Shown here piece after piece: positions 34,619-42,430 of a DNA stretch of 64,000 nucleotides. Every line of letters begins with the position of its first letter. The first letter of the stretch is position 1. The notes beneath the pieces are model-generated. The model searched no databases. It saw nothing but the letters and a program-made list of their open reading frames with translations, and was not told the origin of the DNA. The position numbers and the translations under genes were made by a program. The stretch lies in NCBI RefSeq assembly GCF_018687895.1, contig NZ_CP061307.1, positions 1,199,948 to 1,263,947 of the forward strand, in the 5' to 3' direction. The DNA is from Polynucleobacter sp. JS-JIR-II-50. Its GTDB lineage: Bacteria; Pseudomonadota; Gammaproteobacteria; Burkholderiales; Burkholderiaceae.

Positions 34619-34753
34619 TCAGTTATTAATTAACAACTGTTGATAAGACAAATTTTTTACTACTTTTTATTTACTACAGATCACCCTGGAAAGCCCTGTT
34701 TATATGGCTTAGGGAGTAATCAGGATACACAATAATTAGCCTTAAAGCTAACC

Positions 34754-34767
34754 TTGATGTAGATCAA
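34754..34767 (-). promoter_or_regulatory. FNR/CRP-family binding site ahead of tpsA
   Basis: TTGATGTAGATCAA fits the FNR consensus TTGAT-N4-ATCAA at all ten fixed bases. It lies 136 bp before the TTG at 34618. A weak -10-like TATTGT on the minus strand lies at 34734-34729, near the position expected for an activator site about 40 bp upstream of the transcription start. Function is inferred. A related family member such as ANR, DNR or CRP could be the true ligand. Confidence 0.55.
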
Positions 34768-34929
34768 TTTTCTGCATAAATGACACCCTGTTAGTACAAG
34801 GGTCTGAAGGCGCCTGAATTGACATGCCCTACTTCTGTGCACACTCAAAATCCTCAGTTTTGGATTTTTTGCAGCAGTTTGAGCTACTCCTCAGGGCTAA
34901 AAATTACCCTCTTTTAAGCTCAAAATAGG

Positions 34930-35318
34930 GTCAATTTTGGACTATTTTTACAGTGAATTTTTGAGTATTTTTTACTGCAATTTTGATTAAATTTTTCAGT
35001 GAATTTTGTAAACGGATTACTTCAAAATTAACGTGGTTTTGAAGCTGAATGCTTGACGAATTTTTAAGAAATTTTGCTACAAATATACCTTCGAATTTGG
35101 GTAAAAATGAGGTCAAATTGGAGGGTCAGTTTTTAACAATTTTGGATCCAGTGGTAGTCAAAAATTTGCCCCATCAAACACGCTTTTTTGATGTCAATTT
35201 CAGGTCATTTTGACAGCGGATTTTGCACCCAAAATTTAGCTTATCCCCTGCTTAAATTTCCCAATTCTGGATGATCATTTTTAGGAAATTTCTGATCCTT
35301 GGCGGGTGTCAATTTTGG
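34930..35318 (+). promoter_or_regulatory. Cluster of GTCAATTTTGG-like direct repeats
   Basis: The exact 11-mer GTCAATTTTGG occurs at 34930 and 35308. Variants in the same orientation are GTCAAATTGG (35112), GTCAGTTTTT (35125), CAATTTTGG (35137), GTCAAAAATTTG (35157), GTCAATTTCAGG (35194) and GTCATTTTGAC (35205). GTCAA at 35194 and TTGAC at 35211 also form an inverted pair. Candidate operators for an unidentified regulator, although AT-richness raises the chance background. Confidence 0.4.
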
Positions 35319-35551
35319 CCCGTTAATGAACTATTTTGAGTTCATGTATTACTTTAAGTATTTGAAAATTGCGCTATGGCTATGTGATTTTTTACTTTAA
35401 CTTTAGCTTGCATCACACTCACAAAACATCGTTTCCACTCTCTCCACACAAGAATTTTGCTTTGAGTACACTTCAATTGATTGATTGCATAAATGAATTA
35501 CACGCATTATTTTTGTATTGATTGTTGACTAAAATAGGATGCAAATAGAAC

Positions 35552-36082
35552 TCAAATGGAGATATCTTTTAGGGTCGATTTTGGGGTGTTTTCAGGGGGT
35601 GGTTTTTGGTCCCGAAATTTGCTTTTTGCAGCCTCCAAAAGTGCCCTTTCAATAGCGGGTTTTGCCCCCACCAAACTGAAGCGGGTGACGGCAAATGCAC
35701 CGGACTGGAGGGCTACTGCAAAACCGATCATTTCCCCTGTCTGGGTAGCCTTTAAAACAGCATCAAATGGGTCCAGAATCTGGAATAGATTACCCCCAAT
35801 TTGGGTGCATTCCATGCTCAGGGCCGTAGATATGCTCTGGCTATTCATCAGAACAGAGTATTTGGTCCCTGGATCGCATTTAAGGGCCTGGTGAAGGTAA
35901 AACAAACACTTCTCACCCGAACAGAAGACCCCAAACGAGGATTTGGAGTCATTAGCTGTGTATGCCTCATTTGTTTGCCCATTAAGGTCTACAACCCAGT
36001 TCTGGGAGGCTAATTTCTCAGCTTGAGCGGTCAAGGCAAGCAATAGCAAGCCCATGGCGATGAGGTTCTTTATGAAGGTCAT
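35552..36082 (-). CDS. Small exported protein of unknown function, TPS-locus associated
   Basis: 176 residues with a clear Sec signal (MTFIKNLIAMGLLLLALTAQA), so the mature protein is periplasmic or secreted. Four cysteines at 54, 59, 69 and 92 suggest one or two disulfides. The middle (FGVFCSGEKCLFYLHQALKC) and the closing AVTRFSLVGAKPAIERAL faintly recall the invasion-associated IalB fold, but I cannot assign it. The C-terminus is hydrophilic and Pro-rich (DQKPPPENTPKS). Its ATG overlaps the stop of the PPIase gene (ATGA), so the two are translationally coupled. Position between the TpsB/PPIase genes and tpsA suggests a role in export or handling of the giant exoprotein, which is inference only. 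Confidence 0.8.
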   Translation of the reverse strand: MTFIKNLIAMGLLLLALTAQAEKLASQNWVVDLNGQTNEAYTANDSKSSFGVFCSGEKCLFYLHQALKCDPGTKYSVLMNSQSISTALSMECTQIGGNLFQILDPFDAVLKATQTGEMIGFAVALQSGAFAVTRFSLVGAKPAIERALLEAAKSKFRDQKPPPENTPKSTLKDISI

Positions 36083-36906
36083 TGCACAATCCTTGCATTC
36101 GCACGTAGGTTTTTAACGGTTTCGGCAACATACTGCTGAACAATTGCTTGGCGGATCTGCGGCTTAGCCTCATCGAAGCTGGGAATCTTAAAAGCCCGCT
36201 TATCGTCCAGCTTGAGGATCACCCAACCCGCTTGAGTCTGAATGGGGGCTTGGGTAATTGCACCCTTAGATAAGTTAGGAATAACACTGGCAACCGGGGC
36301 TATTACCTGGCCAGGCATCACCCAGCCCAAAGAGCCACCCTGAGCCTTAGAGGCTTGATCAATTGAATACTCTTGCGCGAGCTTGCCAAATAACTCACCC
36401 TTCTGAATTCGGCGGATCAGGTCGATCGCATCAGTCTCATTAGAGACCAAAATTTGACTCAAGCGGTATTGGGTGCCATTGCCACCCTCACCCATGAGTT
36501 TGCGCTGGCGGTCATACTCTTCTCGCATCTTGGCATCCGTAATAGGATCTTTTTTGAAATGGTCCTCAAGGAATGCTTGTAGCAGCAAGTTTTGTTTTAG
36601 CTGCGTCACTTGATCGGGGAAATCAATTTCCTTAGCAAGACCCAGCTTCGTTGCCTCTTGCGCAATCAATTCTTTATTAATGAGATCTTCTTTGATTGCC
36701 TGACGCAGTTCTGGGCTATCTTTTTGCCCCTGGCTCGTAACAGCCTTTACATTGAGATTAAGAAGACCTTGAGTGATGGCTGTTCCATTAACTGTGGCAA
36801 CAAACTCATAAGCCAAATTAGATTCAGACTTTGCTTGCGCATATACATTGGTAACAATGGCTGTTGCGGCCAATGTTAATAAACTGATAAGAGCATTTTT
36901 TTTCAT
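36079..36906 (-). CDS. Periplasmic parvulin-type peptidyl-prolyl isomerase (SurA/PpiC-like)
   Basis: About 275 residues from the ATG at 36906. An upstream GTG at 36921 would add five residues (VSCSP) in front of the signal and is less likely. Signal peptide 1-25 (MKKNALISLLTLAATAIVTNVYA); N-terminal SurA-like chaperone region about 30-115; rotamase domain about 143-240 with YRLSQILVSNE, LAQEYSIDQASKAQGGSLGW and TQAGWVILKLDDKR, typical of the PpiC family. Parvulins of this kind chaperone unfolded outer-membrane and exported proteins in the periplasm. Here the gene sits directly behind tpsB and is coupled to the next gene. This fits a dedicated chaperone for the TpsA in transit, as proposed for PPIases near FHA systems such as Par27 of Bordetella. 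The dedicated role is inferred; the family call is firm. Confidence 0.9.
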   Translation of the reverse strand: MKKNALISLLTLAATAIVTNVYAQAKSESNLAYEFVATVNGTAITQGLLNLNVKAVTSQGQKDSPELRQAIKEDLINKELIAQEATKLGLAKEIDFPDQVTQLKQNLLLQAFLEDHFKKDPITDAKMREEYDRQRKLMGEGGNGTQYRLSQILVSNETDAIDLIRRIQKGELFGKLAQEYSIDQASKAQGGSLGWVMPGQVIAPVASVIPNLSKGAITQAPIQTQAGWVILKLDDKRAFKIPSFDEAKPQIRQAIVQQYVAETVKNLRANARIVQ

Positions 36907-36936
36907 TGGCGAACAACTCACAAAATTAATAATTTT

Positions 36937-38676
36937 TTAGAACTGATAACTTCCAGTAAACCAGCCGCGGGGATTAGTGGTCGAGCCATCTGTATTGACG
37001 GGCTGTCCTGTAGAGCTATAGAGAGGATTTTTGCCAATCTGCCAGGCAACCATTGCCCCCAAGTTCCAACCTTCCCAATCCCACTTAGCGCCAAATCCTG
37101 CGCCTTGCAAAGAATAGAAGTTATTAGCGTTTGTCAGGCCCTGCCAGTTGGGGTAGGTATTTTTGTATTGCTGAACTAATCCTAGGTCATAAAACATGGT
37201 ACCAGTAATCCGCCCTGGAAATTGATGGCGCAACTCTGCAGTTGCAATGCCGCCCTGTGATCCGCCACCCTGTGCAACTGGATAAGCACGCACAGCGTAT
37301 GGACCGCCCATATAGATTTGTTCGGCTGAATTTAAGTTCACGGTCGACAATTGACCGGTCACGCCAACATACGCAGAAGTTTCACCACTCTCACTTAATT
37401 GCTGCGTACGATTTCCAGAGAAATTAAATTTTGTAAAGTTGGCTGGCGTGTACTGACCGTAACCCTGCAAACTCGTCGCCATGATATCGAGATAGCCGTG
37501 TACAACCGATACAGAGCCCGCACTAACGCCGCCGCCGCCAAAACTATCATAATGATTCCCCGACAGTCCAAGCGTGGCATTGTTGATGTTGTAGCTACTC
37601 ATTGTTTGCATCGTCAATAAGTTTTTATTCATATAACTTTTGACATCGTAATTGGCGTTAATGTTTACGTTCGTGCCTTGCTCACGCACCAAGGGGTAAG
37701 CAAGTGATACGCCACCGGTCCAGGCATCACCATAGCCAGCACTAGCACTTTGCGCATAATTACTGACATTCTTATAGTTCAGATAAGTACCAGATACACC
37801 TAGACGCAAACCATCTGGAGAAACTGGCAATGAATAAGCGCCCTGCACATACTGAGAGCCCTCGGAATAAATACCATTTATAGATACCTGATCGCCAATA
37901 CCTAAAGGATTAATGCCATTCAAGACAACCACCCCTTGGTTTGCACCAGTAGTTCTACTGCCGTAGTTATTTGCCTCAACTTTGCCTTGATACCATTGCG
38001 GCTCAGTAAGCTGCAGTCTTAATGCGGTATCGCCATCCTTATCACCTGGCTCTAGCTGACTTGCAACAATGGCGCCTGGGGTTTCGTTCAAAATTAACAA
38101 GGCACGTTCAACTGCCTTTGTATTTAATGGCTGACCAATCGGATTTGCATAGGTAATATATTCAGCCGCCCGATCTTTGCCAAAGCGTGTTGGGCCATTC
38201 GGAGTGTCCACTATTACGCTACTGAGCTTTGCTTCTGTCACCAAGATTTTGACTACACCGTTGGCAATTTTTTGTGGGGGCAAAATAGCTTGAACGGTAT
38301 AACCACTCTTGCGATAGAAATCCATTACCGCATTACAAGCATTTTGTAAGTCATCAAAATTAACGGGGCGTCCTACCCAAGCTTTCAGCACCTCTTGCAC
38401 GCTTGACTCTGGCAGCAAATTGACGCCTTCTAAGGTGAAAGATTTAACCTCAAAAGTGACCTCACCTTGGCTTGGCTGAGTTTGACGTAATGGTTCTTTT
38501 GCTGTTGGCTCCGGCAACGCTAGAGGTGATGGCATTGGCAACTGCTTCTCTAGGCCCTGTTGCAGGGCTCCAGCATCAACCTGTGCAAATACAACTGACG
38601 GAAAAGCACCAATTACGGCTATAAGAATGGCTAGTGGGCCAATTTGCTTAAAAAACATCTGTCGCAAGTTATTCAT
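36937..38676 (-). CDS. TpsB outer-membrane transporter (FhaC/ShlB/HecB family)
   Basis: 579 residues, the family's usual length. Signal peptide 1-31 (ILIAVIGAFPSVVFA); Pro-rich linker 48-70; two POTRA regions about 73-150 (VTFEVKSFTLEGVNLLPESS, then the YRKSGYTVQAILPPQ type) and 152-225; 16-strand barrel from about 228 to the C-terminal GSYQF, ending in Phe as outer-membrane barrels do. VRAYP at 462-466 corresponds to the conserved VRGY/F loop-6 motif of the Omp85/TpsB superfamily, with Ala for Gly. It moves TpsA proteins across the outer membrane by recognising their TPS domain. The gap to the preceding M50 gene is 70 bp and to the PPIase gene about 30 bp, so it may be read from the upstream operon or from its own weak promoter. 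Confidence 0.95.
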   Translation of the reverse strand: MNNLRQMFFKQIGPLAILIAVIGAFPSVVFAQVDAGALQQGLEKQLPMPSPLALPEPTAKEPLRQTQPSQGEVTFEVKSFTLEGVNLLPESSVQEVLKAWVGRPVNFDDLQNACNAVMDFYRKSGYTVQAILPPQKIANGVVKILVTEAKLSSVIVDTPNGPTRFGKDRAAEYITYANPIGQPLNTKAVERALLILNETPGAIVASQLEPGDKDGDTALRLQLTEPQWYQGKVEANNYGSRTTGANQGVVVLNGINPLGIGDQVSINGIYSEGSQYVQGAYSLPVSPDGLRLGVSGTYLNYKNVSNYAQSASAGYGDAWTGGVSLAYPLVREQGTNVNINANYDVKSYMNKNLLTMQTMSSYNINNATLGLSGNHYDSFGGGGVSAGSVSVVHGYLDIMATSLQGYGQYTPANFTKFNFSGNRTQQLSESGETSAYVGVTGQLSTVNLNSAEQIYMGGPYAVRAYPVAQGGGSQGGIATAELRHQFPGRITGTMFYDLGLVQQYKNTYPNWQGLTNANNFYSLQGAGFGAKWDWEGWNLGAMVAWQIGKNPLYSSTGQPVNTDGSTTNPRGWFTGSYQF

Positions 38677-38746
38677 GAAATGGAGGCAAAGGATCTAAGT
38701 GAATCAATAAATGATTGATTTTATAGATAATTTTTGACTAGTGCTG
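38677..38746. other. Gap between the M50/adaptor gene and tpsB
   Basis: 70 bp, the longest gap in the run from the tolC-like gene to the PPIase gene. It contains an AT-only stem (AATCAAT at 38702-38708 and ATTGATT at 38714-38720, loop of 5). The stem is too weak and has no proper T-run on the minus strand to be a confident terminator. No clear Shine-Dalgarno precedes tpsB. Confidence 0.4.
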
Positions 38747-40864
38747 TTAAAAACCCGCCTCACGCACAAATGTTGCTAAGCCGCCACGTAACACGTCACC
38801 CAGGACTGACTTGGGCCAAGCAAAGATAGTGACAGCACCTCGTAGGTATCCGGTAGATATCTTCCCTGGGCTCCCATCAACCTTCAAGCGGACTCGATAG
38901 ATGGATCGCTCAGGAATAGATTTACTGCCTTGCTGTCTGACCAATACTTGACCGCCAGCTGAAGAGGCCAAGGAACCATCTAACAAGCTTTTACTGGCGT
39001 CTCGATCTATAGCGATGACACTTAAACCCACAGACCCCAAACCAGGCGCTTCAGGCACAAATCTACCCCAGTTACCCAAGTCAATACGGTGCAGGTCTGA
39101 TTCGTCGATATAACAATCAACCACCCAGTGTTCATCATCAATCAGCGTTACCAATTGCATTCCCTTGGGAACCCATTCACCAACAAATAGATCGGGCTCA
39201 ACATCGACAATTGAGCCTGTAAAAGGAGCTGTAGCATAAAGACGACCACGTTCTGCTACGAGACCTTTTAATTCTTCTGTGGCTGACTGAAGTTGATCAC
39301 GAAAAATGGGTTGCTGCGTGATTGTGTCCGCAGAAAAACCAGCCGCCCCAAATTGCTTTGTAAGGGTTTGAACTTTAGCTCGCGCTTTAAGCAATTTGAC
39401 ATCCAACTCAGGGGAGTCTAATTTCATAATCAACTCACCAGATTTAACATTGCTTGCAATTGGGGGTGGCAAAACCAATACTTGAGCAGCCTGGAAGGCG
39501 ATGACTGAAAAGCTTCTCTCTGGCTTTAGCATGCCTTGGGTATTAATGGTCACATCATAGGGAATGACAATTAAGCCTAACAAAATAAGTGATACGTAAT
39601 AGGCTGGCCGATGCCGCACTACCGGCCCAATTTCAGACCAACGTTTCTTCCAAACAATGAATTCATTCCAAATGGGTCTGGTTAAAAAATACCAAAGCTC
39701 CACGCCAAAAAGAATAATGCCTAGGGCTTTAAAGAAGTAGTGATAAACCAATAAAGCAATACCAAAAAATACCACCAAGCGATAAACCCAAGTAATAAAA
39801 GCAAATAGCAAAATAAAGGTTTCATACTTTGGTGAAAATTCTTCAGGCTTAGGGTCACCCAAATGAAATAATTTTTCACGCAGCCACCACCGAGCATATC
39901 CAAAGCTCCTGGCGTGAAGATTTGGAATGCCTACTGCATCACATAAGAGGAAATAACCATCAAAGCGCATAAAAGGACTGGCATTTACAGCAAAGGTTGC
40001 CACCAAAGAAGTGGTGGCCACAAAAAAGCAAACCCCCCGCAGCGCGCCATCAGGCATGAGTGTCCAGGCCAATAAAGCCCAGGCCGCTAATATAATTTCC
40101 GTCATAATTCCAGCGCCAGCAATTACTAAACGCTTGTGATGAGAATTGAGCTTCCATGACTCAGTCACATCCGTATAAGCAACTGGCATCATCACAAGGA
40201 ATGCAACACCCATTGTAGGAACCCGACAGCCAAAGCGTTTTGCAGTTAAGGCATGACCTAGTTCATGCAAGATTTTGATCAGCAGTAATGCAGCGGAATA
40301 TCCGATCAAGCCATCCCAACTAAACGTATCCACTAAAGTTGCACTAAATAACTGCCACTGCCTAAATACACCCCACACACCCAATAAGAACGCACAAGCT
40401 GTTACCTTGAAGAACAGGGGGCTATATAAGAATTGGAGTTGTCCTAAGGCTTTACCTAGATATTTATCAGGCTTAAAGAGGGGCACCCTAAAAAATAAAT
40501 AGCCATGCAAAAGATGTTGAAAAATACCCTTCTCTCGCGCATTATTTTTGGCATTTAGCCAGGATGTACCGGCAAAGTCGTTGCGTTGAACGAGCTCATT
40601 CTCTTCTAAAAACTGGAGAACTACTCCGATAGACTCTTCATCAACATGCAATGTAGTGCCATCATTAATCGCTTCAGTAATTTGCGCTGCATTACCCATC
40701 TTAATGCGGGAAATCACTTCAAAGGCAATCCAATCTAAAGAGAAGTACTGGTTTCGCGCAGGATCATGCAGTGTCCAGGTAGGCGCCCCGGAAGGATCAG
40801 CCGGCCCAGCATGAATAGTCAGGTCTTCGCGCAGACTAGGCCACGGTTTCTCCTGGCTAAACAT
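38747..40864 (-). CDS. M50 site-2-protease-like membrane protein fused to a HlyD-like adaptor arm
   Basis: 705 residues. N-terminal soluble part (about 15-93) resembles a PqqD-like winged-helix recognition domain (DPARNQYFSLDWIAFEVISR, then a helix ending FLEENELVQ). It is followed by a polytopic membrane core with HELGH at 200-204 and the second zinc-ligand motif NASPFMRFDG (294-303, D302), so the M50 metalloprotease centre looks intact. After the last membrane segment (about 408-428) comes a barrel-sandwich/coiled-coil HlyD-like arm (about 430-700) with QAAQVLVLPPPIASNVKSGE and LVAERGRLYATAPFTGSIVD. Known: S2P-type M50 enzymes cut peptides within membranes, and HlyD arms bridge to TolC. Inferred: the inner-membrane core of the export system for the 3,359-residue protein, perhaps also clipping it. 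Start ATG overlaps a TAGGA-type ribosome site, 3 bp after the preceding stop. Confidence 0.88.
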   Translation of the reverse strand: MFSQEKPWPSLREDLTIHAGPADPSGAPTWTLHDPARNQYFSLDWIAFEVISRIKMGNAAQITEAINDGTTLHVDEESIGVVLQFLEENELVQRNDFAGTSWLNAKNNAREKGIFQHLLHGYLFFRVPLFKPDKYLGKALGQLQFLYSPLFFKVTACAFLLGVWGVFRQWQLFSATLVDTFSWDGLIGYSAALLLIKILHELGHALTAKRFGCRVPTMGVAFLVMMPVAYTDVTESWKLNSHHKRLVIAGAGIMTEIILAAWALLAWTLMPDGALRGVCFFVATTSLVATFAVNASPFMRFDGYFLLCDAVGIPNLHARSFGYARWWLREKLFHLGDPKPEEFSPKYETFILLFAFITWVYRLVVFFGIALLVYHYFFKALGIILFGVELWYFLTRPIWNEFIVWKKRWSEIGPVVRHRPAYYVSLILLGLIVIPYDVTINTQGMLKPERSFSVIAFQAAQVLVLPPPIASNVKSGELIMKLDSPELDVKLLKARAKVQTLTKQFGAAGFSADTITQQPIFRDQLQSATEELKGLVAERGRLYATAPFTGSIVDVEPDLFVGEWVPKGMQLVTLIDDEHWVVDCYIDESDLHRIDLGNWGRFVPEAPGLGSVGLSVIAIDRDASKSLLDGSLASSAGGQVLVRQQGSKSIPERSIYRVRLKVDGSPGKISTGYLRGAVTIFAWPKSVLGDVLRGGLATFVREAGF

Positions 40865-40867
40865 GAA

Positions 40868-42430
40868 TTACAGTCCTAGATACTGACGTACAAATGCGAT
40901 TGGCTTACGCAACACCCAATAGGACAAGGGTACAAATTGTCCAGAGACTCTTGCGGTACCTTTTAATCCTATTCGAGCCGGTGACTCACCAGAATCGATA
41001 GTAGCCCTTAAGCGATAGGCATAAGTGCCATCGGGGCGCTGCATTGCCTCATGACCTAGATAGCGCATCTTGGCATCTATTGGGGATAAAGGGCTGGCAT
41101 TTAAATAGAGGGTTACAGAAGCTTCATCTGGCAGTTGGATTGCTTCATTTAGCGGTATCCAGGCTTCAATTTCTGATTGGTTTTCATTTGCAATCACCAT
41201 AATCTTTTCACCCGCAACTACTGGTTTGCCAATCCACTCTGAAGGCTCATCAAAAAGTGCAACTCCAGATCTTGGGGCCTTGATTTGCGCCTTGGCCAAT
41301 AATTCTTTGAGATAGTCAGCCTCTAGGCGCTTTTCGGTTGCCTTGCCCTCTTGTGGCACTAACAGCCCACGGCTCTTCGAATCAGATAAGGACTGAAGTG
41401 AGCTTTGACGATATTCTGTGGTGGCAATTTGCATCTCTTGCTGAGCAACCTGCAAGCGACTATTCAAAGAAGTGAGGTCTAATTTGAATAAAGGTTGCCC
41501 TTCCACAACTTTTTGATTGGGGGTGACAAAAAACTCATCGACTACACCTTCAATGGGCACTCGAATGATGGCAGGATTAGCGGGAACAAGTTCTGCTGGC
41601 GCTAATATCGTCAGGCGCACCGGAAATAGAATCGCAATCCAAATAAGCCATTTGATGCGACGCTTTTTATCCTGCCAAATTGCCTTGATTTCCGACTCAA
41701 TAGTTTCGAATGTCCCGTGTAGTCCTTTTGCTTTCAAAAAAGATAAGGCGGATTTAATTTTTCCACCAACAAACTGCATACCTTTTTTAATCAGACCAAA
41801 CCAGGTGCTTGGCTTTTTAACAACATTATGAACAACGCCATCAATACCAGCACTTAAGTCGTTGTGGTATTTTTTAATCTCTTCCTGGCCTGGAAGCACG
41901 GCGAAAAACTTCAACCACCACTTGCTCAGCTCGCCATGGATTGTTGGTGCATGTAATTTAATCCAGGCATGGGACCAAATATCCATCCACTCAGCCAGCA
42001 AACCCATATCTTGCTCTTGCCAAGGATCTTCGCGGCAAAGTAAAAGGCCGGCCGAGAGATTTTCATTACCAATTGGCAACCATAGTGCCTGACTTGGCAA
42101 AGACTCGCCCCACTCCGGCAAGTCTTCCGCTTCAATCATGGAAGGAGTTACAGAAACCGGTTTCTCTTGGGCTGAAAGCGATTTACAAACCCGAGAGAGC
42201 CATAATATAAATGGAGAATTTCTATCTAATTGAGAAACGCTTGATTGACTCAGAACACCCTCTTCCCTTACCCAAAAAGCGGCGAGTTGATATGGTGCAA
42301 GCGCATAAGTCTCATTCGTCAGAATGAATTGGAGAGACGCTGCGCTTTCAGCATGCCGCGCACGCCGCGCCAGATCCAAAAGAACTAGTACTGGCGGTTT
42401 TTGCTGAGGTTGCGCTATGGATTCAGTCAT
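40868..42430 (-). CDS. HlyD-like adaptor with N-terminal cytoplasmic GAF-like region
   Basis: 520 residues. Residues about 14-160 look like a degenerate GAF-type sensor fold (YALAPYQLAAFWVREEGVL, ALWLPIGNENLSAGLLLCRE). A helical linker (160-255) precedes one transmembrane segment (about 260-277, KWLIWIAILFPVRLTILAPA). The periplasmic part (285-520) has the split lipoyl/barrel-sandwich of membrane-fusion proteins (IRVPIEGVVDEFFVTPNQKV, then AQIKAPRSGVALFDEP). The coiled-coil hairpin between the lipoyl halves is short. Its start overlaps the stop of the giant gene (TAATG), showing coupling. Role inferred: a second adaptor in the same export complex, with the soluble domain perhaps sensing or docking substrate on the cytoplasmic side. 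An N-terminal GAF-like region is unusual for a HlyD-type adaptor. Confidence 0.82.
   Translation of the reverse strand: MTESIAQPQQKPPVLVLLDLARRARHAESAASLQFILTNETYALAPYQLAAFWVREEGVLSQSSVSQLDRNSPFILWLSRVCKSLSAQEKPVSVTPSMIEAEDLPEWGESLPSQALWLPIGNENLSAGLLLCREDPWQEQDMGLLAEWMDIWSHAWIKLHAPTIHGELSKWWLKFFAVLPGQEEIKKYHNDLSAGIDGVVHNVVKKPSTWFGLIKKGMQFVGGKIKSALSFLKAKGLHGTFETIESEIKAIWQDKKRRIKWLIWIAILFPVRLTILAPAELVPANPAIIRVPIEGVVDEFFVTPNQKVVEGQPLFKLDLTSLNSRLQVAQQEMQIATTEYRQSSLQSLSDSKSRGLLVPQEGKATEKRLEADYLKELLAKAQIKAPRSGVALFDEPSEWIGKPVVAGEKIMVIANENQSEIEAWIPLNEAIQLPDEASVTLYLNASPLSPIDAKMRYLGHEAMQRPDGTYAYRLRATIDSGESPARIGLKGTARVSGQFVPLSYWVLRKPIAFVRQYLGL

Larger units (their letters stand above)
34619..35551. other. 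AT-rich non-coding region upstream of tpsA
   Basis: 933 bp between the small exported-protein gene and tpsA with no convincing gene. The only short frames are AT-rich and low-complexity. It holds a perfect FNR-type box (34754-34767), an ACCCT/AGGGT inverted repeat (34785-34803), a weaker AAGCC/GGCTT hairpin (34691-34710) and a cluster of GTCAATTTTGG-like repeats (34930-35318). The length and AT content suggest that tpsA has its own regulated promoter. Confidence 0.7.

Noticed and set aside
34931..35116. 61-codon minus-strand frame in the tpsA upstream region
   Set aside because: Low-complexity Lys/Asn/Ile/Val text from AT-rich DNA, no ribosome site, overlaps the GTCAATTTTGG cluster.
38702..38720. 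Hairpin between the M50 gene and tpsB as a terminator
   Set aside because: Seven AT base pairs only, with no following T-run on the minus strand.
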